From assembly GCF_038070105.1 (NCBI RefSeq), contig NZ_JBBPBZ010000002.1, forward strand, positions 1,294,501-1,358,500: 64,000 nt of DNA. Reading direction: 5' to 3'. How positions within the stretch are numbered: the stretch's first letter is position 1; each line of letters opens with the position of its first letter. This DNA comes from Methylocystis sp. IM3 (GTDB lineage Bacteria > Pseudomonadota > Alphaproteobacteria > Rhizobiales > Beijerinckiaceae). The translations under genes were made by a program, and so were the position numbers. This document shows positions 47,149-57,002 of this stretch, piece after piece. The notes under the pieces were generated by a model. That model searched no databases and had not been told where the DNA came from. It saw only the letters and a list, made by a program, of their open reading frames with translations.

Positions 47149-47178
47149 AAAGCCCGGCCTGTCAGGCTGGGCTTTTTC
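47149..47178 (+). terminator. rho-independent terminator of the porin-like gene
   Basis: AGCCCGGCCT (47151-47160) pairs with AGGCTGGGCT (47164-47173, one G-T pair) over a 3-nt loop and is followed by TTTTTCTTT. Upstream AAAAA makes it likely to work in both directions. It isolates hrcA from the upstream gene. Confidence 0.88.
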
Positions 47179-47232
47179 TTTGGCTCTTCGCCCCGCCTCG
47201 ACGGCGCACGCCGATGCGTTATTCTTCTGGTC

Positions 47233-48318
47233 ATGATCCGACACGCGCCGCTCGTTCCGCCCGCCGCCAATCTCTCCCTGCTGACCGAACGCTCACGCGA
47301 GATCTTCCGACAGCTCGTCGACAGCTATCTCGCGACCGGCGAGCCCGTCGGCTCGCGGCAATTGTCGCGGCTGCTGCCGATGACGCTCTCGCCGGCCTCT
47401 GTCCGCAACGTCATGCAGGATCTCGAGGAGCTGGGCCTCGTCTATGCGCCGCATACGAGCGCCGGTCGGCTGCCGACCGAACTTGGCCTTCGCTTTTTCG
47501 TGGATTCCATGCTCCAGATCGGCGATCTCGCCGACGCCGAGCGCGTGCGCATCCAGGCCGGCGTCGAGGCCGCGTCCAAGGACCACGATTTCGAGGGCGT
47601 TCTCGCCGAGGCGACCAGTCTGCTTTCGGGGCTCACCCGAGTCGCGGGCATCGTCGTCGCCACCAAGGAGAATGTGCGGCTCAAGCAGATCGATTTCGTA
47701 CGGCTGGAGCCGGAGCGCGCGCTGGCCATTCTCGTCGCCGACGACGGGTCGGTGGAAAACCGTGTTATTCCCGTCTCGCGCGATCTTCCGCCTTCCGCGC
47801 TGGTCGAGGCCGCCAATTATCTGAACGCCCGCATCACGGGCCGCACGCTGGCGGAGGCGCGCGAGGGAATAGAAGCCTCGCGTCTCGCCGCGCAGAGAGA
47901 ACTCGATGAACTTACCGCCCGGCTCGTCGAGGCTGGGCTCGTGAGCTGGGCCGGCGTTTCGGGCGAGAGCCGCCAGCTGATCGTGCGTGGCCAGGCGCAT
48001 CTTCTCGAGGATCTCACCGCCGCGGCCGATCTCGAGCGCGTTCGCCTCCTCTTCGCTGACCTCGAGACCAAGACAGGCGTCATCGACCTTCTGGAGCGCG
48101 CCGAGCAGGGCGAAGGCGTGCGTATCTTCATCGGTTCGGAGAACAAGCTCTTCTCTCTGTCGGGTTCGTCCCTGGTCGCGGCCCCGCTGCGCGACAGCGA
48201 GCGCCGCATCATTGGCGCGCTCGGCGTCATCGGGCCGACGCGGCTGAATTACGCGCGCATCATTCCCATGGTGGATTACACGGCCAAGATCGTGGCGCGC
48301 GTGGTCGGCGGCGCCTGA
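47233..48318 (+). CDS. hrcA: heat-inducible transcription repressor HrcA
   Basis: 361 residues from the ATG at 47233; the longer frame begins inside the terminator of the previous gene. An N-terminal winged helix ([26 protein letters not shown]) recognises the CIRCE operator; the GAF-like core includes [15 protein letters not shown] and [19 protein letters not shown]. It represses groESL/dnaK-type genes under normal temperature. No CIRCE (TTAGCACTC-N9-GAGTGCTAA) is visible in the window and grpE does not follow. Confidence 0.96.
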   Translation: MIRHAPLVPPAANLSLLTERSREIFRQLVDSYLATGEPVGSRQLSRLLPMTLSPASVRNVMQDLEELGLVYAPHTSAGRLPTELGLRFFVDSMLQIGDLADAERVRIQAGVEAASKDHDFEGVLAEATSLLSGLTRVAGIVVATKENVRLKQIDFVRLEPERALAILVADDGSVENRVIPVSRDLPPSALVEAANYLNARITGRTLAEAREGIEASRLAAQRELDELTARLVEAGLVSWAGVSGESRQLIVRGQAHLLEDLTAAADLERVRLLFADLETKTGVIDLLERAEQGEGVRIFIGSENKLFSLSGSSLVAAPLRDSERRIIGALGVIGPTRLNYARIIPMVDYTAKIVARVVGGA

Positions 48319-48480
48319 CGCAGGCGCGACCGCCGTTGATCGGCAGGTGCGACGAAGTGTCCGATCTTGATGGATAGACCCGGAGAGCCCCGCGTCTATT
48401 TGGCAAATCTCAAACGTCTCGAAGGCAGGCGACGGCGTCGCCGCCGCCTCCTGTCGATGTGGGAGGAAGGAGACCAGATC

Positions 48481-48924
48481 ATGCGGCAAATTACGAAAGC
48501 AGGGCTTGCGGCGTTCGCCGGGGGCGTCGCGCTGGCGTCGGCGCCGGCTGTTTCTCATGCGGGCGTGATGAGCATCGCCGACAAGGCGTCGGTCGGCGTC
48601 GACTCGCAGACGACCCAGGTCGATTGGCGGCCTTACGTCCATCGGCATCATCGGTGGCATCCCGGATGGCGCTGGGGCTACGGCCCAGGCGCCCGTCACT
48701 GGGGCTATGCGCCACGGTGGGGCTATTCACGTTGGGGCTATGCGCCGCGGTGGGGCTATTCACGTTGGGGCTATGCGCCGACGGTCTGGGGCAGCGCCGC
48801 GCCTTACTGCAACTATGGCGCCTGGGGCTACAGCCCAGCCGCGGGCGCCCTGGGCGTCGCCGCGGATGTCGCCGCTGCGCCGCTCTGGGCGGCGGGCGCG
48901 TTGACCTCGCCCGTCTGGTGGTGA
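48481..48924 (+). CDS. secreted Gly/Tyr/Trp-rich repeat protein
   Basis: 147 residues from the ATG at 48481, which starts a signal peptide (KAGLAAFAGGVALASAPAVSHA) and has GGAAGGAG upstream. The mature part is rich in His, Trp, Gly and Tyr and has tandem 11-residue repeats (WGYAPRWGYSR, two and a part). Similar WGY-rich secreted proteins are common in Hyphomicrobiales, with no assigned function. Its aromatic, histidine-rich nature could allow metal or glycan binding, but that is guesswork. Confidence 0.7.
   Translation: MRQITKAGLAAFAGGVALASAPAVSHAGVMSIADKASVGVDSQTTQVDWRPYVHRHHRWHPGWRWGYGPGARHWGYAPRWGYSRWGYAPRWGYSRWGYAPTVWGSAAPYCNYGAWGYSPAAGALGVAADVAAAPLWAAGALTSPVWW
48701..48780 (+). repeat. 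33-bp tandem repeat within the secreted protein gene
   Basis: Two nearly identical 33-bp units (48701-48733 and 48734-48766) plus a 14-bp partial unit (48767-48780). The units differ at one base (CCACGG versus CCGCGG). Exact multiples of three keep the frame, so copy number could vary by slippage without disrupting the protein. Confidence 0.9.
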
Positions 48925-48940
48925 GGATCAACGCAGAGCT

Positions 48941-48966
48941 CCGGCCCGCGCCAAGGCGCGGGCCGG
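48941..48966. terminator. perfect GC hairpin after the secreted repeat protein
   Basis: CCGGCCCGCGCC (48941-48952) and GGCGCGGGCCGG (48955-48966) give a 12-bp stem 17 bp after the stop codon, with only AA between the arms, so the terminal base pairs will open. No T tract follows. It may terminate transcription or stabilise the mRNA 3' end. Confidence 0.6.
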
Positions 48967-49274
48967 ACGCGGTCAAGCTCAGTTTTCGCTGAGCAACACG
49001 CGCAAGGGTTGAAGTTTACGCGGGCCACAGGCGCGATTCGAGGAGCAAACAGCAAAGCTCACGTTTTTTCTGCCTGGTTAACGTCAAATATTCACCAAGC
49101 CCGCAACTCTTCACAGCTAAATGCAACACGCTGAAAGAAAGAGATAACAGGCCGTGCACGCGAGGCTTTTAGCCAGAGCTTGGCCTATTTGCATGTTGAG
49201 ATTTTGCCGCAATCTTCTTCAATATGGCTTTGAGAAACGCTAATCCTTCGGCTGGCGTCATTGCGGAGGCATAA
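48967..49274. other. 308-bp intergenic region without a gene
   Basis: Between the GC hairpin and the coiled-coil gene. Base composition is noticeably more AT-rich than the surroundings, with no plausible frame on either strand. GGAGG just before 49275 is the ribosome-binding site of the next gene, so its promoter probably lies here. An unannotated small RNA is possible but nothing specific supports one. Confidence 0.5.
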
Positions 49275-49799
49275 ATGGACTCGCTGGATCTCGATCAGGT
49301 CGTCGATGAAATCATCCCCAGAGGCGATCAAAACTCGAAAACCCTGCGTCCGGTCGATTTGGCTCTGCGCCAGTCCCTGAACGGCGTCGACGAAGCGGAT
49401 GCGGCGCTTGCGCTCGTCTCCGAAGCGGCCGAGGCGATCCGCAAGCTGGAGGAGCAATCGGCTCAGGCCGTCGCCCGCGCGCACAACGCCGCCAATACGG
49501 TGATGGAGAAGCTGGAGCGCACGGTGGCTCGCGCCGAGCGCGCCGAGTCGGCGCTGCGCCAGGCCGAGGCGGAGATCAACGAACTCACCGCCAACGCCAT
49601 GCAGGCGCACAAGGATCTCGAGATGCTGCAATCCCTGCTCGCCTCCAGGGAAGCAGATCTCGCCGCGACCGAGCAGCGCGCCGCCTCCGCCGAGAAGCGC
49701 GCGGACGAAGCCAATGCAGCGATCCAGCGCATCGTCACGGCCATTCGCACCCAGCTTCCGGTCGCCGCCGGCCTGGGCGACGAGCAAGGCGCCGATTGA
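49275..49799 (+). CDS. coiled-coil protein of unknown function
   Basis: 174 residues, ATG at 49275 with GGAGG upstream. Residues about 50-160 form one long predicted coiled coil rich in Ala, Glu and Arg (LEEQSAQAVARAHNAANTV, LERTVARAERAESALRQ). No signal peptide or membrane segment. Probably a cytosolic structural or scaffold protein. The family is not recognised. The next gene begins 71 bp downstream and may be co-transcribed. Confidence 0.75.
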   Translation: MDSLDLDQVVDEIIPRGDQNSKTLRPVDLALRQSLNGVDEADAALALVSEAAEAIRKLEEQSAQAVARAHNAANTVMEKLERTVARAERAESALRQAEAEINELTANAMQAHKDLEMLQSLLASREADLAATEQRAASAEKRADEANAAIQRIVTAIRTQLPVAAGLGDEQGAD

Positions 49800-49801
49800 T
49801 C

Positions 49802-49880
49802 TCATGCCCTGCGCGCGGTCGATCGCCGCGCGCCAGTCCGGCGCAGGTCAGGCATGAATATCCAAGGCGCATGAATATCC
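49802..49880 (+). promoter_or_regulatory. nested inverted repeats and duplicated start region before the small membrane protein
   Basis: GCGCGCGG/CCGCGCGC (49811-49818 and 49826-49833) sits inside outer arms TCATGCC/GGCATGA (49802-49808 and 49851-49857). The 12-mer GCATGAATATCC is then repeated (near 49852 and 49869). The first copy supplies an ATG at 49854 for a six-residue reading frame whose TGA overlaps the gene's own ATG at 49871 (ATGA). It may act as a leader affecting translation. Confidence 0.45.
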
Positions 49881-50356
49881 ACGCCCCTTTTCGCGACGAC
49901 CGCGAGCACGAACGCACGTTTCACAAGATGCGCATTGCGGTGAGCGGCGGCGCGCTGTCGATCAGCGACAGCATCCTGCACGACATGGCGACGCTGGACT
50001 CGAAAAGCGCGGCCCTGCTGCAATTTATCTCCGTCGTGCTCGCCGCGTTGACCTTTTCGCTCGGCCTGGTCGACGGCGGCGCCCCTTATGCGCATGTCAT
50101 CAGGGTCGCCATATTCGGCTTCATGGGCGTTTTCGGCTTTGCGGCATGGGTCGATCTGCGCTGCCTCAAGGTGCTTGGCCCCGCGCGCACGCTCGGCGTG
50201 AGCTCATCCGACGAGTTCGAGAATTTGATGCTGACGGAGATTTCCGAGCGGCGGGAAAGATATTTCCTCTCGCTGCGCATCACGGAATCCGCCTTCATTC
50301 TGCTCGCCGTCTTCACCGTTCTCTGGCTGCTCGTCGCGCGCGCACACTCGCTGTAG
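49871..50356 (+). CDS. small membrane protein, possibly PycTM-like
   Basis: 161 residues from the ATG at 49871. A soluble N-terminal part is followed by LDSKSAALLQFISVVLAALTF, a helix at about 74-94 (RVAIFGFMGVFGFAAWVDL), a soluble loop, and a last helix (FILLAVFTVLWLLVA). The D-S-K-S-A-A-L-L helix start and the final ERREERYF-like helix resemble Pycsar effector transmembrane (PycTM/DUF5706) proteins. No nucleotide cyclase is adjacent, so a defence role is unproven. The gene ends 3 bp from the convergent atpG stop. Confidence 0.6.
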   Translation: MNIHAPFRDDREHERTFHKMRIAVSGGALSISDSILHDMATLDSKSAALLQFISVVLAALTFSLGLVDGGAPYAHVIRVAIFGFMGVFGFAAWVDLRCLKVLGPARTLGVSSSDEFENLMLTEISERRERYFLSLRITESAFILLAVFTVLWLLVARAHSL

Positions 50357-50359
50357 TTG

Positions 50360-51187
50360 TCACGGGCGGGAAAGCTCGACGAGCTCCTCGGTAATCTGTT
50401 CCTGACGCAACCGGCGATGGCGCATGATGAGATCGTCGATCGTCTTGCGCACATTGCTGCGCGCGGCGGTCATCGCCATCATGCGCGCCATGTTCTCGGC
50501 GGCGAAGGAGAGCAGCGCCGCTTCGCAGAGCTCGGCGAAAATATATTCCTCCGCGAGCGTTGCGATCAGTTCCGCAGGCGGCAGATTGACGAGCGGCTTC
50601 GCCTCGCGCCCAGAGACGGGAAACCGGGTGAGGTCGAGGGGGATCAGCGGTCTTGCGACAATCTCGTCGGCGCCCGATGGCGACGGAGCGCCATGGACGA
50701 GCGTGACGCGGACTGTTTCCGTTCCGGAGACGGTCGCGTAGAGCTTGCCGGCGATGCGCTCCGCGAGCAGCGGCGCGTCCGCGGCATGGGCGATCATCGG
50801 CGCGGACCACGCCGCCTTCATGCCCAGTTCGTCGGCGCTGGCGAGACCCTTCTGCCCGACAATGTAGAGCGCCGACCGGGCGCCGGCGCGGCTCGCCGCG
50901 TCGAGCACGCGCCGGTCGAAGCCGCCCACGAAGCCCTGCTCGGCGCAGAAGGCAAGGACGATGTGGCGCGTCGCCGGAGCGCGGGCCGTCCGCTCGTCTG
51001 GCGCGAGGGCGAGCGCCACGCCGATGGTCTCGCCGAGCGCATGCGCATAGGCGCGCACGCCTTCGAGACTCTGCTGCGCCTCCCGGCTGCGCGCCGCCGC
51101 AAGGCCGCGCATGGCGGTGAACACCGTCTCGAGCTGGCGTGTGGCGGCGATGCGTGCGCGCACCTCGCCGAGGCGCTCGCCGCTCAT
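50360..51187 (-). CDS. atpG: N-ATPase gamma subunit
   Basis: 275 residues from the ATG at 51187, overlapping the atpA stop by 4 nt. The N-terminal helix ([26 protein letters not shown] region) and C-terminal helix ([20 protein letters not shown]) form the rotor shaft, and [19 protein letters not shown] is the central domain. It couples c-ring rotation to the alpha/beta head. It is the last gene of the operon, which runs D-C-Q-R-B-E-F-A-G. Confidence 0.93.
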   Translation of the reverse strand: MSGERLGEVRARIAATRQLETVFTAMRGLAAARSREAQQSLEGVRAYAHALGETIGVALALAPDERTARAPATRHIVLAFCAEQGFVGGFDRRVLDAASRAGARSALYIVGQKGLASADELGMKAAWSAPMIAHAADAPLLAERIAGKLYATVSGTETVRVTLVHGAPSPSGADEIVARPLIPLDLTRFPVSGREAKPLVNLPPAELIATLAEEYIFAELCEAALLSFAAENMARMMAMTAARSNVRKTIDDLIMRHRRLRQEQITEELVELSRP

Positions 51188-52743
51188 GACGCGGCTGCCT
51201 TCGCGGTCTTGACGCCGATTTCTGCGGCGATCGAGGCGACGAGCCCGACCAGCGTCTCGCGCGTCGCGTCGTCGAGCGGCGCGCCGGTCTCGCAAGCGGC
51301 GGCGACGCCCGGCGCGGCGCTGTCGATGCGGGGGCCGAGTCTGTCCCGCAGTAAGGCGATGTCGCCGGGCGGGAGCGCATCGAGCGCGCCGGCTTCGAGC
51401 GCGGCGAGCAGCGCGACCTGATCCACGACCCTGAGCAGGGCGAAACGCGGCTGATCGAGCAGCGCGCGAATACGCTGGCCGCGAAGGATATCGCCTTGCA
51501 CGCGCCCTGTGGACATGCCGCCGAAGCGGCTGAACATCTCGAGCTCGAGAAATTGCGAATATTGCAGGCGCAGGCGTCCCGCGACCTGCCGCAACGCCTC
51601 GGGCTGCGCCTTGCCGCCGACGCGGCTGACGCTCAGCCCGACATCGACGGCGGGGCGCTGGTTCGCGGCGAAGAGGCGAGAGTCGAGAACGATCTGGCCG
51701 TCGGTGATGGAAATGAGATTGGTCGGGATATAGGCGGAGAGATTTCCGGCGTCCGTCTCGGCAATGGGCAGCGCCGTGAGGGAGCCGCCGCCCCTGGCCT
51801 GAGACAATTTCGCGGCGCGCTCCAGCAGCCGCGCATGCAGATAGAAAATATCGCCGGGATAGGCCTCGCGGCCCGGCGGCTCGCGGGTGAGCAGCGCCAA
51901 CTCCCGATGCGTCGCGGCGTGCTTCGTCAGATCGTCAATGACGACGAGCGCATGGAGCCCACGATCGCGGAAATATTCCGCCATCGTGAATCCCGCGAAG
52001 GGCGCGATCCATTGCAGGCCGGGCGGGCTCGAAGCCGCCGCGACGACGAAGATCGTGCGCTCCGGCGCGCCGCGCGCCCGCACGGCTTCGATGACGCGCT
52101 CGACCGAGGTCGCCCGCTGGCCGATGGCCACATAGACGCAGATCATGTCGGAGCGCTTCTGATTGAGCATGGCGTCGACGGCGATCGAGGTCTTGCCCGT
52201 GGCGCGATCGCCGAGAATGAGCTCGCGCTGGCCCCGGCCGATCGAGAACATCGAATCGATGACGAGAAGGCCGGTCAGCGCCGGCGCGCTGACGAGGTCG
52301 CGGTCGATGATGCTCGGCGCCTCGCGCTCGACGGGGTGAAACGCGTCCGCGACGACCGGACCGAGGTCGTCGAGCGGGCGCCCGAGCGGGTCGATCACCC
52401 GGCCGAGCAGACCGGGACCGACCGGGGCGCTCGCCGTCTCGCCGGAGCAGAAGACCCGTGCGCCCGCCTCGATCGACGCGCCGTCGTCGAGCAGAACGAC
52501 GCTGATCGCGTCGGCGTCGAGCACGGTGGCGAAGCCGAGACGGCCGCCCTCGAAACGCAAGAGCTCGTTCAACCGCGCCTGCGGCAGGCCGGAAACCCGC
52601 GCGACGCCATCGGCGAAGCTTTCGACGCGGCCGACCTCCTGCAGGGTCGGGCCCAGCGCCGCTTGCGCGACGCGGCCGCGTTGGCGTTCGAGCCACGCCC
52701 GCCAGGGGTCGGCAAGATCAGGGCGCGGGTCTTTGTGGTTCAT
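51184..52743 (-). CDS. atpA: N-ATPase alpha subunit
   Basis: 519 residues from the ATG at 52743. The nucleotide-binding P-loop reads GDRATGKT (178-185) where ordinary alpha subunits have GDRQTGKT. Other conserved elements are [29 protein letters not shown] and [32 protein letters not shown]. It overlaps atpF by 26 nt and atpG by 4 nt. Non-catalytic nucleotide site of the F1 head. Confidence 0.95.
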   Translation of the reverse strand: MNHKDPRPDLADPWRAWLERQRGRVAQAALGPTLQEVGRVESFADGVARVSGLPQARLNELLRFEGGRLGFATVLDADAISVVLLDDGASIEAGARVFCSGETASAPVGPGLLGRVIDPLGRPLDDLGPVVADAFHPVEREAPSIIDRDLVSAPALTGLLVIDSMFSIGRGQRELILGDRATGKTSIAVDAMLNQKRSDMICVYVAIGQRATSVERVIEAVRARGAPERTIFVVAAASSPPGLQWIAPFAGFTMAEYFRDRGLHALVVIDDLTKHAATHRELALLTREPPGREAYPGDIFYLHARLLERAAKLSQARGGGSLTALPIAETDAGNLSAYIPTNLISITDGQIVLDSRLFAANQRPAVDVGLSVSRVGGKAQPEALRQVAGRLRLQYSQFLELEMFSRFGGMSTGRVQGDILRGQRIRALLDQPRFALLRVVDQVALLAALEAGALDALPPGDIALLRDRLGPRIDSAAPGVAAACETGAPLDDATRETLVGLVASIAAEIGVKTAKAAAS

Positions 52744-53479
52744 CCGCCTCCCGCTCCTGCACCGCCGCCGCAATGCGCGCGAGATCCGCGCGCAGGCTGT
52801 TGCGGATCGCCACATGGGCGTTTTCGAGTTCGAGGCCCGCGATCACCTCCGGGTCGATCTCGACGACGAAGTCGAGGTGCCGGCCGAAGGCGCGCGCCAA
52901 GGCGCCGCGGCATTCGGCGTCCTCCTGCGCCGTGAGCGCCCGCGGCGCCTTCAGCCGCACGGGGCCGTCGCCGTCGAAATCGGCTTTCGTCTCGGGCGCG
53001 GCGGCGCCTGCCGCGCCGGCGAGGCCCTCGATGAACCCAGCGACCTGCGCGGAGGCAGGAAGGCGCTGCGCCAGCCGCCTCGAAATAACGACGGCGAGCG
53101 CGCTCGCGCCGGCCATCCGGGCCTCCCGCTCCAGCCGCGTCTCACGCTCCAAGTCCGCTCGTGCGCCCTCTCGCAGGCGCTCGGCCTCGGCCTGCGCGCC
53201 GGCGAGCAGGGCGTCTTTCTGTTTTTGCGCCTCGGCCACGACCGCAGCCAGAGCGGCGGCGCGTTTGTCGGCGAGGTCCGAAAGCGCCTGCCGCGCGTCG
53301 CTCTCGCGCGCCAGCGCCGCCGCTTTGGCGGCCTCGGCTTCTTCGAGCAAATGCGCGGCAGCGGCCTTTCGCTCGGCGATCATGTCGGCGACCGGTTTGA
53401 ACAGGACGCGGCTCAACAGCCAGATCAGGACGAGCGCATTGATGGTCTGCAGCGCGAGCGTCCACCAGTCGATGCGCAT
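52718..53479 (-). CDS. atpF: N-ATPase b subunit with delta-like C-terminal region
   Basis: 253 residues, about 100 longer than a usual b subunit. One N-terminal helix (about 5-25) and a long charged stalk (30-130) are followed by a Gly/Ala hinge and a C-terminal domain (about 185-240) reading [20 protein letters not shown] and SLRADLARI, which resembles the end of delta/OSCP. No separate delta gene exists in the operon, so this subunit probably also ties the stalk to the head. Confidence 0.88.
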   Translation of the reverse strand: MRIDWWTLALQTINALVLIWLLSRVLFKPVADMIAERKAAAAHLLEEAEAAKAAALARESDARQALSDLADKRAAALAAVVAEAQKQKDALLAGAQAEAERLREGARADLERETRLEREARMAGASALAVVISRRLAQRLPASAQVAGFIEGLAGAAGAAAPETKADFDGDGPVRLKAPRALTAQEDAECRGALARAFGRHLDFVVEIDPEVIAGLELENAHVAIRNSLRADLARIAAAVQEREADEPQRPAP

Positions 53480-53488
53480 GGCGCGCGC

Positions 53489-53734
53489 CTATTTCACGAA
53501 GGGATTGGCAAAGAGCAGCAGCAGCGCGACGACGAGGCAATAGATCGCCATGGTCTCGATCATCGCGAGGCCGACGAACAGCGTGCGCGACAAAACGCCC
53601 GCCGCCTCGGGCTGACGCCCAATCGCCTCCATCGCCGCCGCCACTGCGCGCCCTTCCGCCAGCGCCGGCCCGATGGCGCCGAAGGAAACCGCGATGGCCG
53701 CCGCGAGCACGCTGATATTCTCAATCTGGTCCAT
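53489..53734 (-). CDS. atpE: N-ATPase c subunit, probably Na+-specific
   Basis: 81 residues from the ATG at 53734; the longer frame adds an Arg-rich leader. Two helices with a polar loop (AIGRQPEA). Helix 1 carries Glu27 (GPALAEGRA) and helix 2 carries Glu60, Thr61 and Tyr65 (IETMAIY). The 33-residue spacing of the two acidic positions and the E-T-x3-Y pattern match the Na+ site of Na+-translocating c rings (Gln32/Glu65/Ser66/Tyr70 in Ilyobacter), with Glu replacing Gln as in N-ATPases. Confidence 0.93.
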   Translation of the reverse strand: MDQIENISVLAAAIAVSFGAIGPALAEGRAVAAAMEAIGRQPEAAGVLSRTLFVGLAMIETMAIYCLVVALLLLFANPFVK

Positions 53735-54434
53735 GTCCCGCTCCCGCAGACGCATTCTCGGGCCTGGCCGCCTCGTCGGGCGCAATGGCCGCCGCCGTGA
53801 AAACCATCGCCAAAACCGTAAAGATATAGGCCTGCACCGCCCCCGTCAGCAGATCGAGCGCCATCAGCGGAATGGGCACGAGAAGCCCCGCGAGCGACAG
53901 CACGATGCCCACGACGAAGACGCCGCTCATGACATTGCCGAAGAGGCGCACGATCAGGGAAAAGGTGCGCGTGATCTGCTCCACGAGATTGAGCGGAGCC
54001 ATGAAGAGGCTCGGCTCGGCGAAAGTCTTGAGATAGCCGAGCGGCCCCTGGGTTCTGAGTCCGTGGTAGATCGTCGCCGCGAAGACGACGAGCGCGAGGG
54101 CGGCGTCGGTTTCGAGCCGCGCCGTCGGCGGCTCGACGCCGGGGATGAGCGCCGACCAGTTGGCGAAGAGGATGAAGAGGAAAATCCCGCCAAAGAGCGC
54201 GCGATAGGGCGCCGGATCGACGCGCATCGTGTCGCGCGCGAGCGAATCGAGCATGTCGACGACAAGCTCGGCCGCCGCCTGCATGGCGCCCGGCCTGAGC
54301 GCGAGGCGTCGCGTCGCGAGGAGGCTCGCGATAACGAGAAAGCCCATGATCCCCCAGCTCGTCGCGACGGGCGTCGAGATGGGGATGGGGCCAAGATGGA
54401 AAGCCGTGCCGACGTGAAGCGGCGAGCGGATCAT
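53721..54434 (-). CDS. atpB: N-ATPase a subunit
   Basis: 237 residues from the ATG at 54434, overlapping atpR by 4 nt and atpE by 14 nt. Five or six helices. The essential stator Arg lies in [14 protein letters not shown], and [27 protein letters not shown] is the usual second conserved block. It forms the ion half-channels beside the c ring. A Glu/Ala/Gly-rich tail follows the last helix. Confidence 0.94.
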   Translation of the reverse strand: MIRSPLHVGTAFHLGPIPISTPVATSWGIMGFLVIASLLATRRLALRPGAMQAAAELVVDMLDSLARDTMRVDPAPYRALFGGIFLFILFANWSALIPGVEPPTARLETDAALALVVFAATIYHGLRTQGPLGYLKTFAEPSLFMAPLNLVEQITRTFSLIVRLFGNVMSGVFVVGIVLSLAGLLVPIPLMALDLLTGAVQAYIFTVLAMVFTAAAIAPDEAARPENASAGAGHGPD

Positions 54435-54715
54435 GGCGCGCCCCCCAGACGGCGCAGCGCCACGCGCCTCGCCACGAGCAGTCCCGCCGCGCCCGCAAGG
54501 AGAGCGAGGGCGCCAAATTTGGCGAGGCCGAAAAAGGCGCCGGCGAGCAGCGCGAAGCGCGTCAGGAAAAGAATCAGGGCGGTCGCCGCCGAGCCCTTGT
54601 CGATCAACGCGACATTCCACCAGAGCGCCGTGAAATAGGCGTAGCCGAGCAGCGCCCCCGCGAGGGCGCCGGCGGAAAATTGCAGCGCGAGGGACGGAAA
54701 GGTCGACAGGGTCAT
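54431..54715 (-). CDS. atpR: N-ATPase accessory membrane protein AtpR
   Basis: 94 residues with about three helices (PSLALQFSAGALAGALLG, LILFLTRFALLAGAFFGLA, ALLAGAAGLLVARR). The position between atpQ and atpB identifies it as AtpR, a subunit found only in N-ATPase operons and proposed to help c-ring assembly or Na+ supply. It is coupled by 4-nt overlaps on both sides. Confidence 0.88.
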   Translation of the reverse strand: MTLSTFPSLALQFSAGALAGALLGYAYFTALWWNVALIDKGSAATALILFLTRFALLAGAFFGLAKFGALALLAGAAGLLVARRVALRRLGGAP

Positions 54716-54999
54716 TGGCGGGACATCCATTTCCACGCGAGCCACAGGCCGAGCGTCGCGCCGAGCATGACGAGCGGCGCCGAGAAGAAGACCCCGGAAT
54801 GCATCGTCTTGTCGAGCCAGCGGCCGGCGGCGAGGCCAAGCAGCGCCGGGATGACGATGGTCCATCCGAGCACGCCGATCTGTCCGAGCCGCCGCCCGAG
54901 CGAGGGTTCCGGGTCGCGATCCCCCTCGCGTGCGCGCGCCGCGGCCTTGCGCGCGGCCTCGGCGAGCCGCTCTCCCGCTTGCGTTTCCCGCCGCGTCAT
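54712..54999 (-). CDS. atpQ: N-ATPase accessory protein AtpQ (AtpI-like)
   Basis: 95 residues from the ATG at 54999. A charged N-terminal region is followed by two helices (GVLGWTIVIPALLGLAAGRWLD and FSAPLVMLGATLGLWLAWKW), the AtpI/F0F1_ATPase_gene1 pattern. In N-ATPase operons this gene is named atpQ and is thought to act as an assembly chaperone. 4-nt overlaps on both sides. Confidence 0.88.
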   Translation of the reverse strand: MTRRETQAGERLAEAARKAAARAREGDRDPEPSLGRRLGQIGVLGWTIVIPALLGLAAGRWLDKTMHSGVFFSAPLVMLGATLGLWLAWKWMSRQ

Positions 55000-55451
55000 T
55001 CGGCGTCTCCCTCGCCGTCGCTCATCAGGATCGATTCCGAGAGGCCGGCGGGACGAAGGTAGCGCACGAGCTGGCGCACCGCATAGGCGTGCAGGCGCGT
55101 CTGCTCGACGCGGGCGCGGCTTTCGCCGGCCGCGCGGGCGGCGGCCGCGGCGCGCACCTCGGCCTCGAGCTTGGCGAGATCGTCGCCCAGCACGCCATGC
55201 CGGCAGGCGACTCGCACCGTCGCGCCGCCGCGCACCGTCATGACGCCGCCGCGCACCGCGCAATAATGCTGTCGGTCGTCCGCGCCGCGCCACCTCAGCA
55301 CGTGATCCGAGAGGGCCGTAACGAATTCGGCATGGCCCGGCAGAACGCCGAAGCCGCCGCTGGCGTCCTCGGCGCGAACCGATGTTGCGTCGGCGATATC
55401 GACGAGGAGCGCCGTGGGCGTCGAGATGATCAGCCTCAATCCCTGGCTCAT
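54996..55451 (-). CDS. atpC: N-ATPase epsilon subunit
   Basis: 151 residues from the ATG at 55451. The N-terminal beta-sandwich (LRLIISTPTALLVDIADATSVRAED, FGVLPGHAEFVTAL) is the canonical epsilon domain; the C-terminal helical region follows, slightly extended. It lies 13 bp after atpD and overlaps atpQ by 4 nt. The order beta-epsilon first is itself diagnostic of N-ATPases. Confidence 0.92.
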   Translation of the reverse strand: MSQGLRLIISTPTALLVDIADATSVRAEDASGGFGVLPGHAEFVTALSDHVLRWRGADDRQHYCAVRGGVMTVRGGATVRVACRHGVLGDDLAKLEAEVRAAAAARAAGESRARVEQTRLHAYAVRQLVRYLRPAGLSESILMSDGEGDAE

Positions 55452-55464
55452 CGACCCGCTCCTG

Positions 55465-56958
<1,494 letters not shown>

Positions 56959-57002
56959 TCAGATCCGAGTTTCTTTCCAGTGGGGCGCAATCCGGACGAA
57001 CC

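Noticed and set aside
47179..47232. CIRCE operator before hrcA
   Set aside because: No TTAGCACTC/GAGTGCTAA pair is present.
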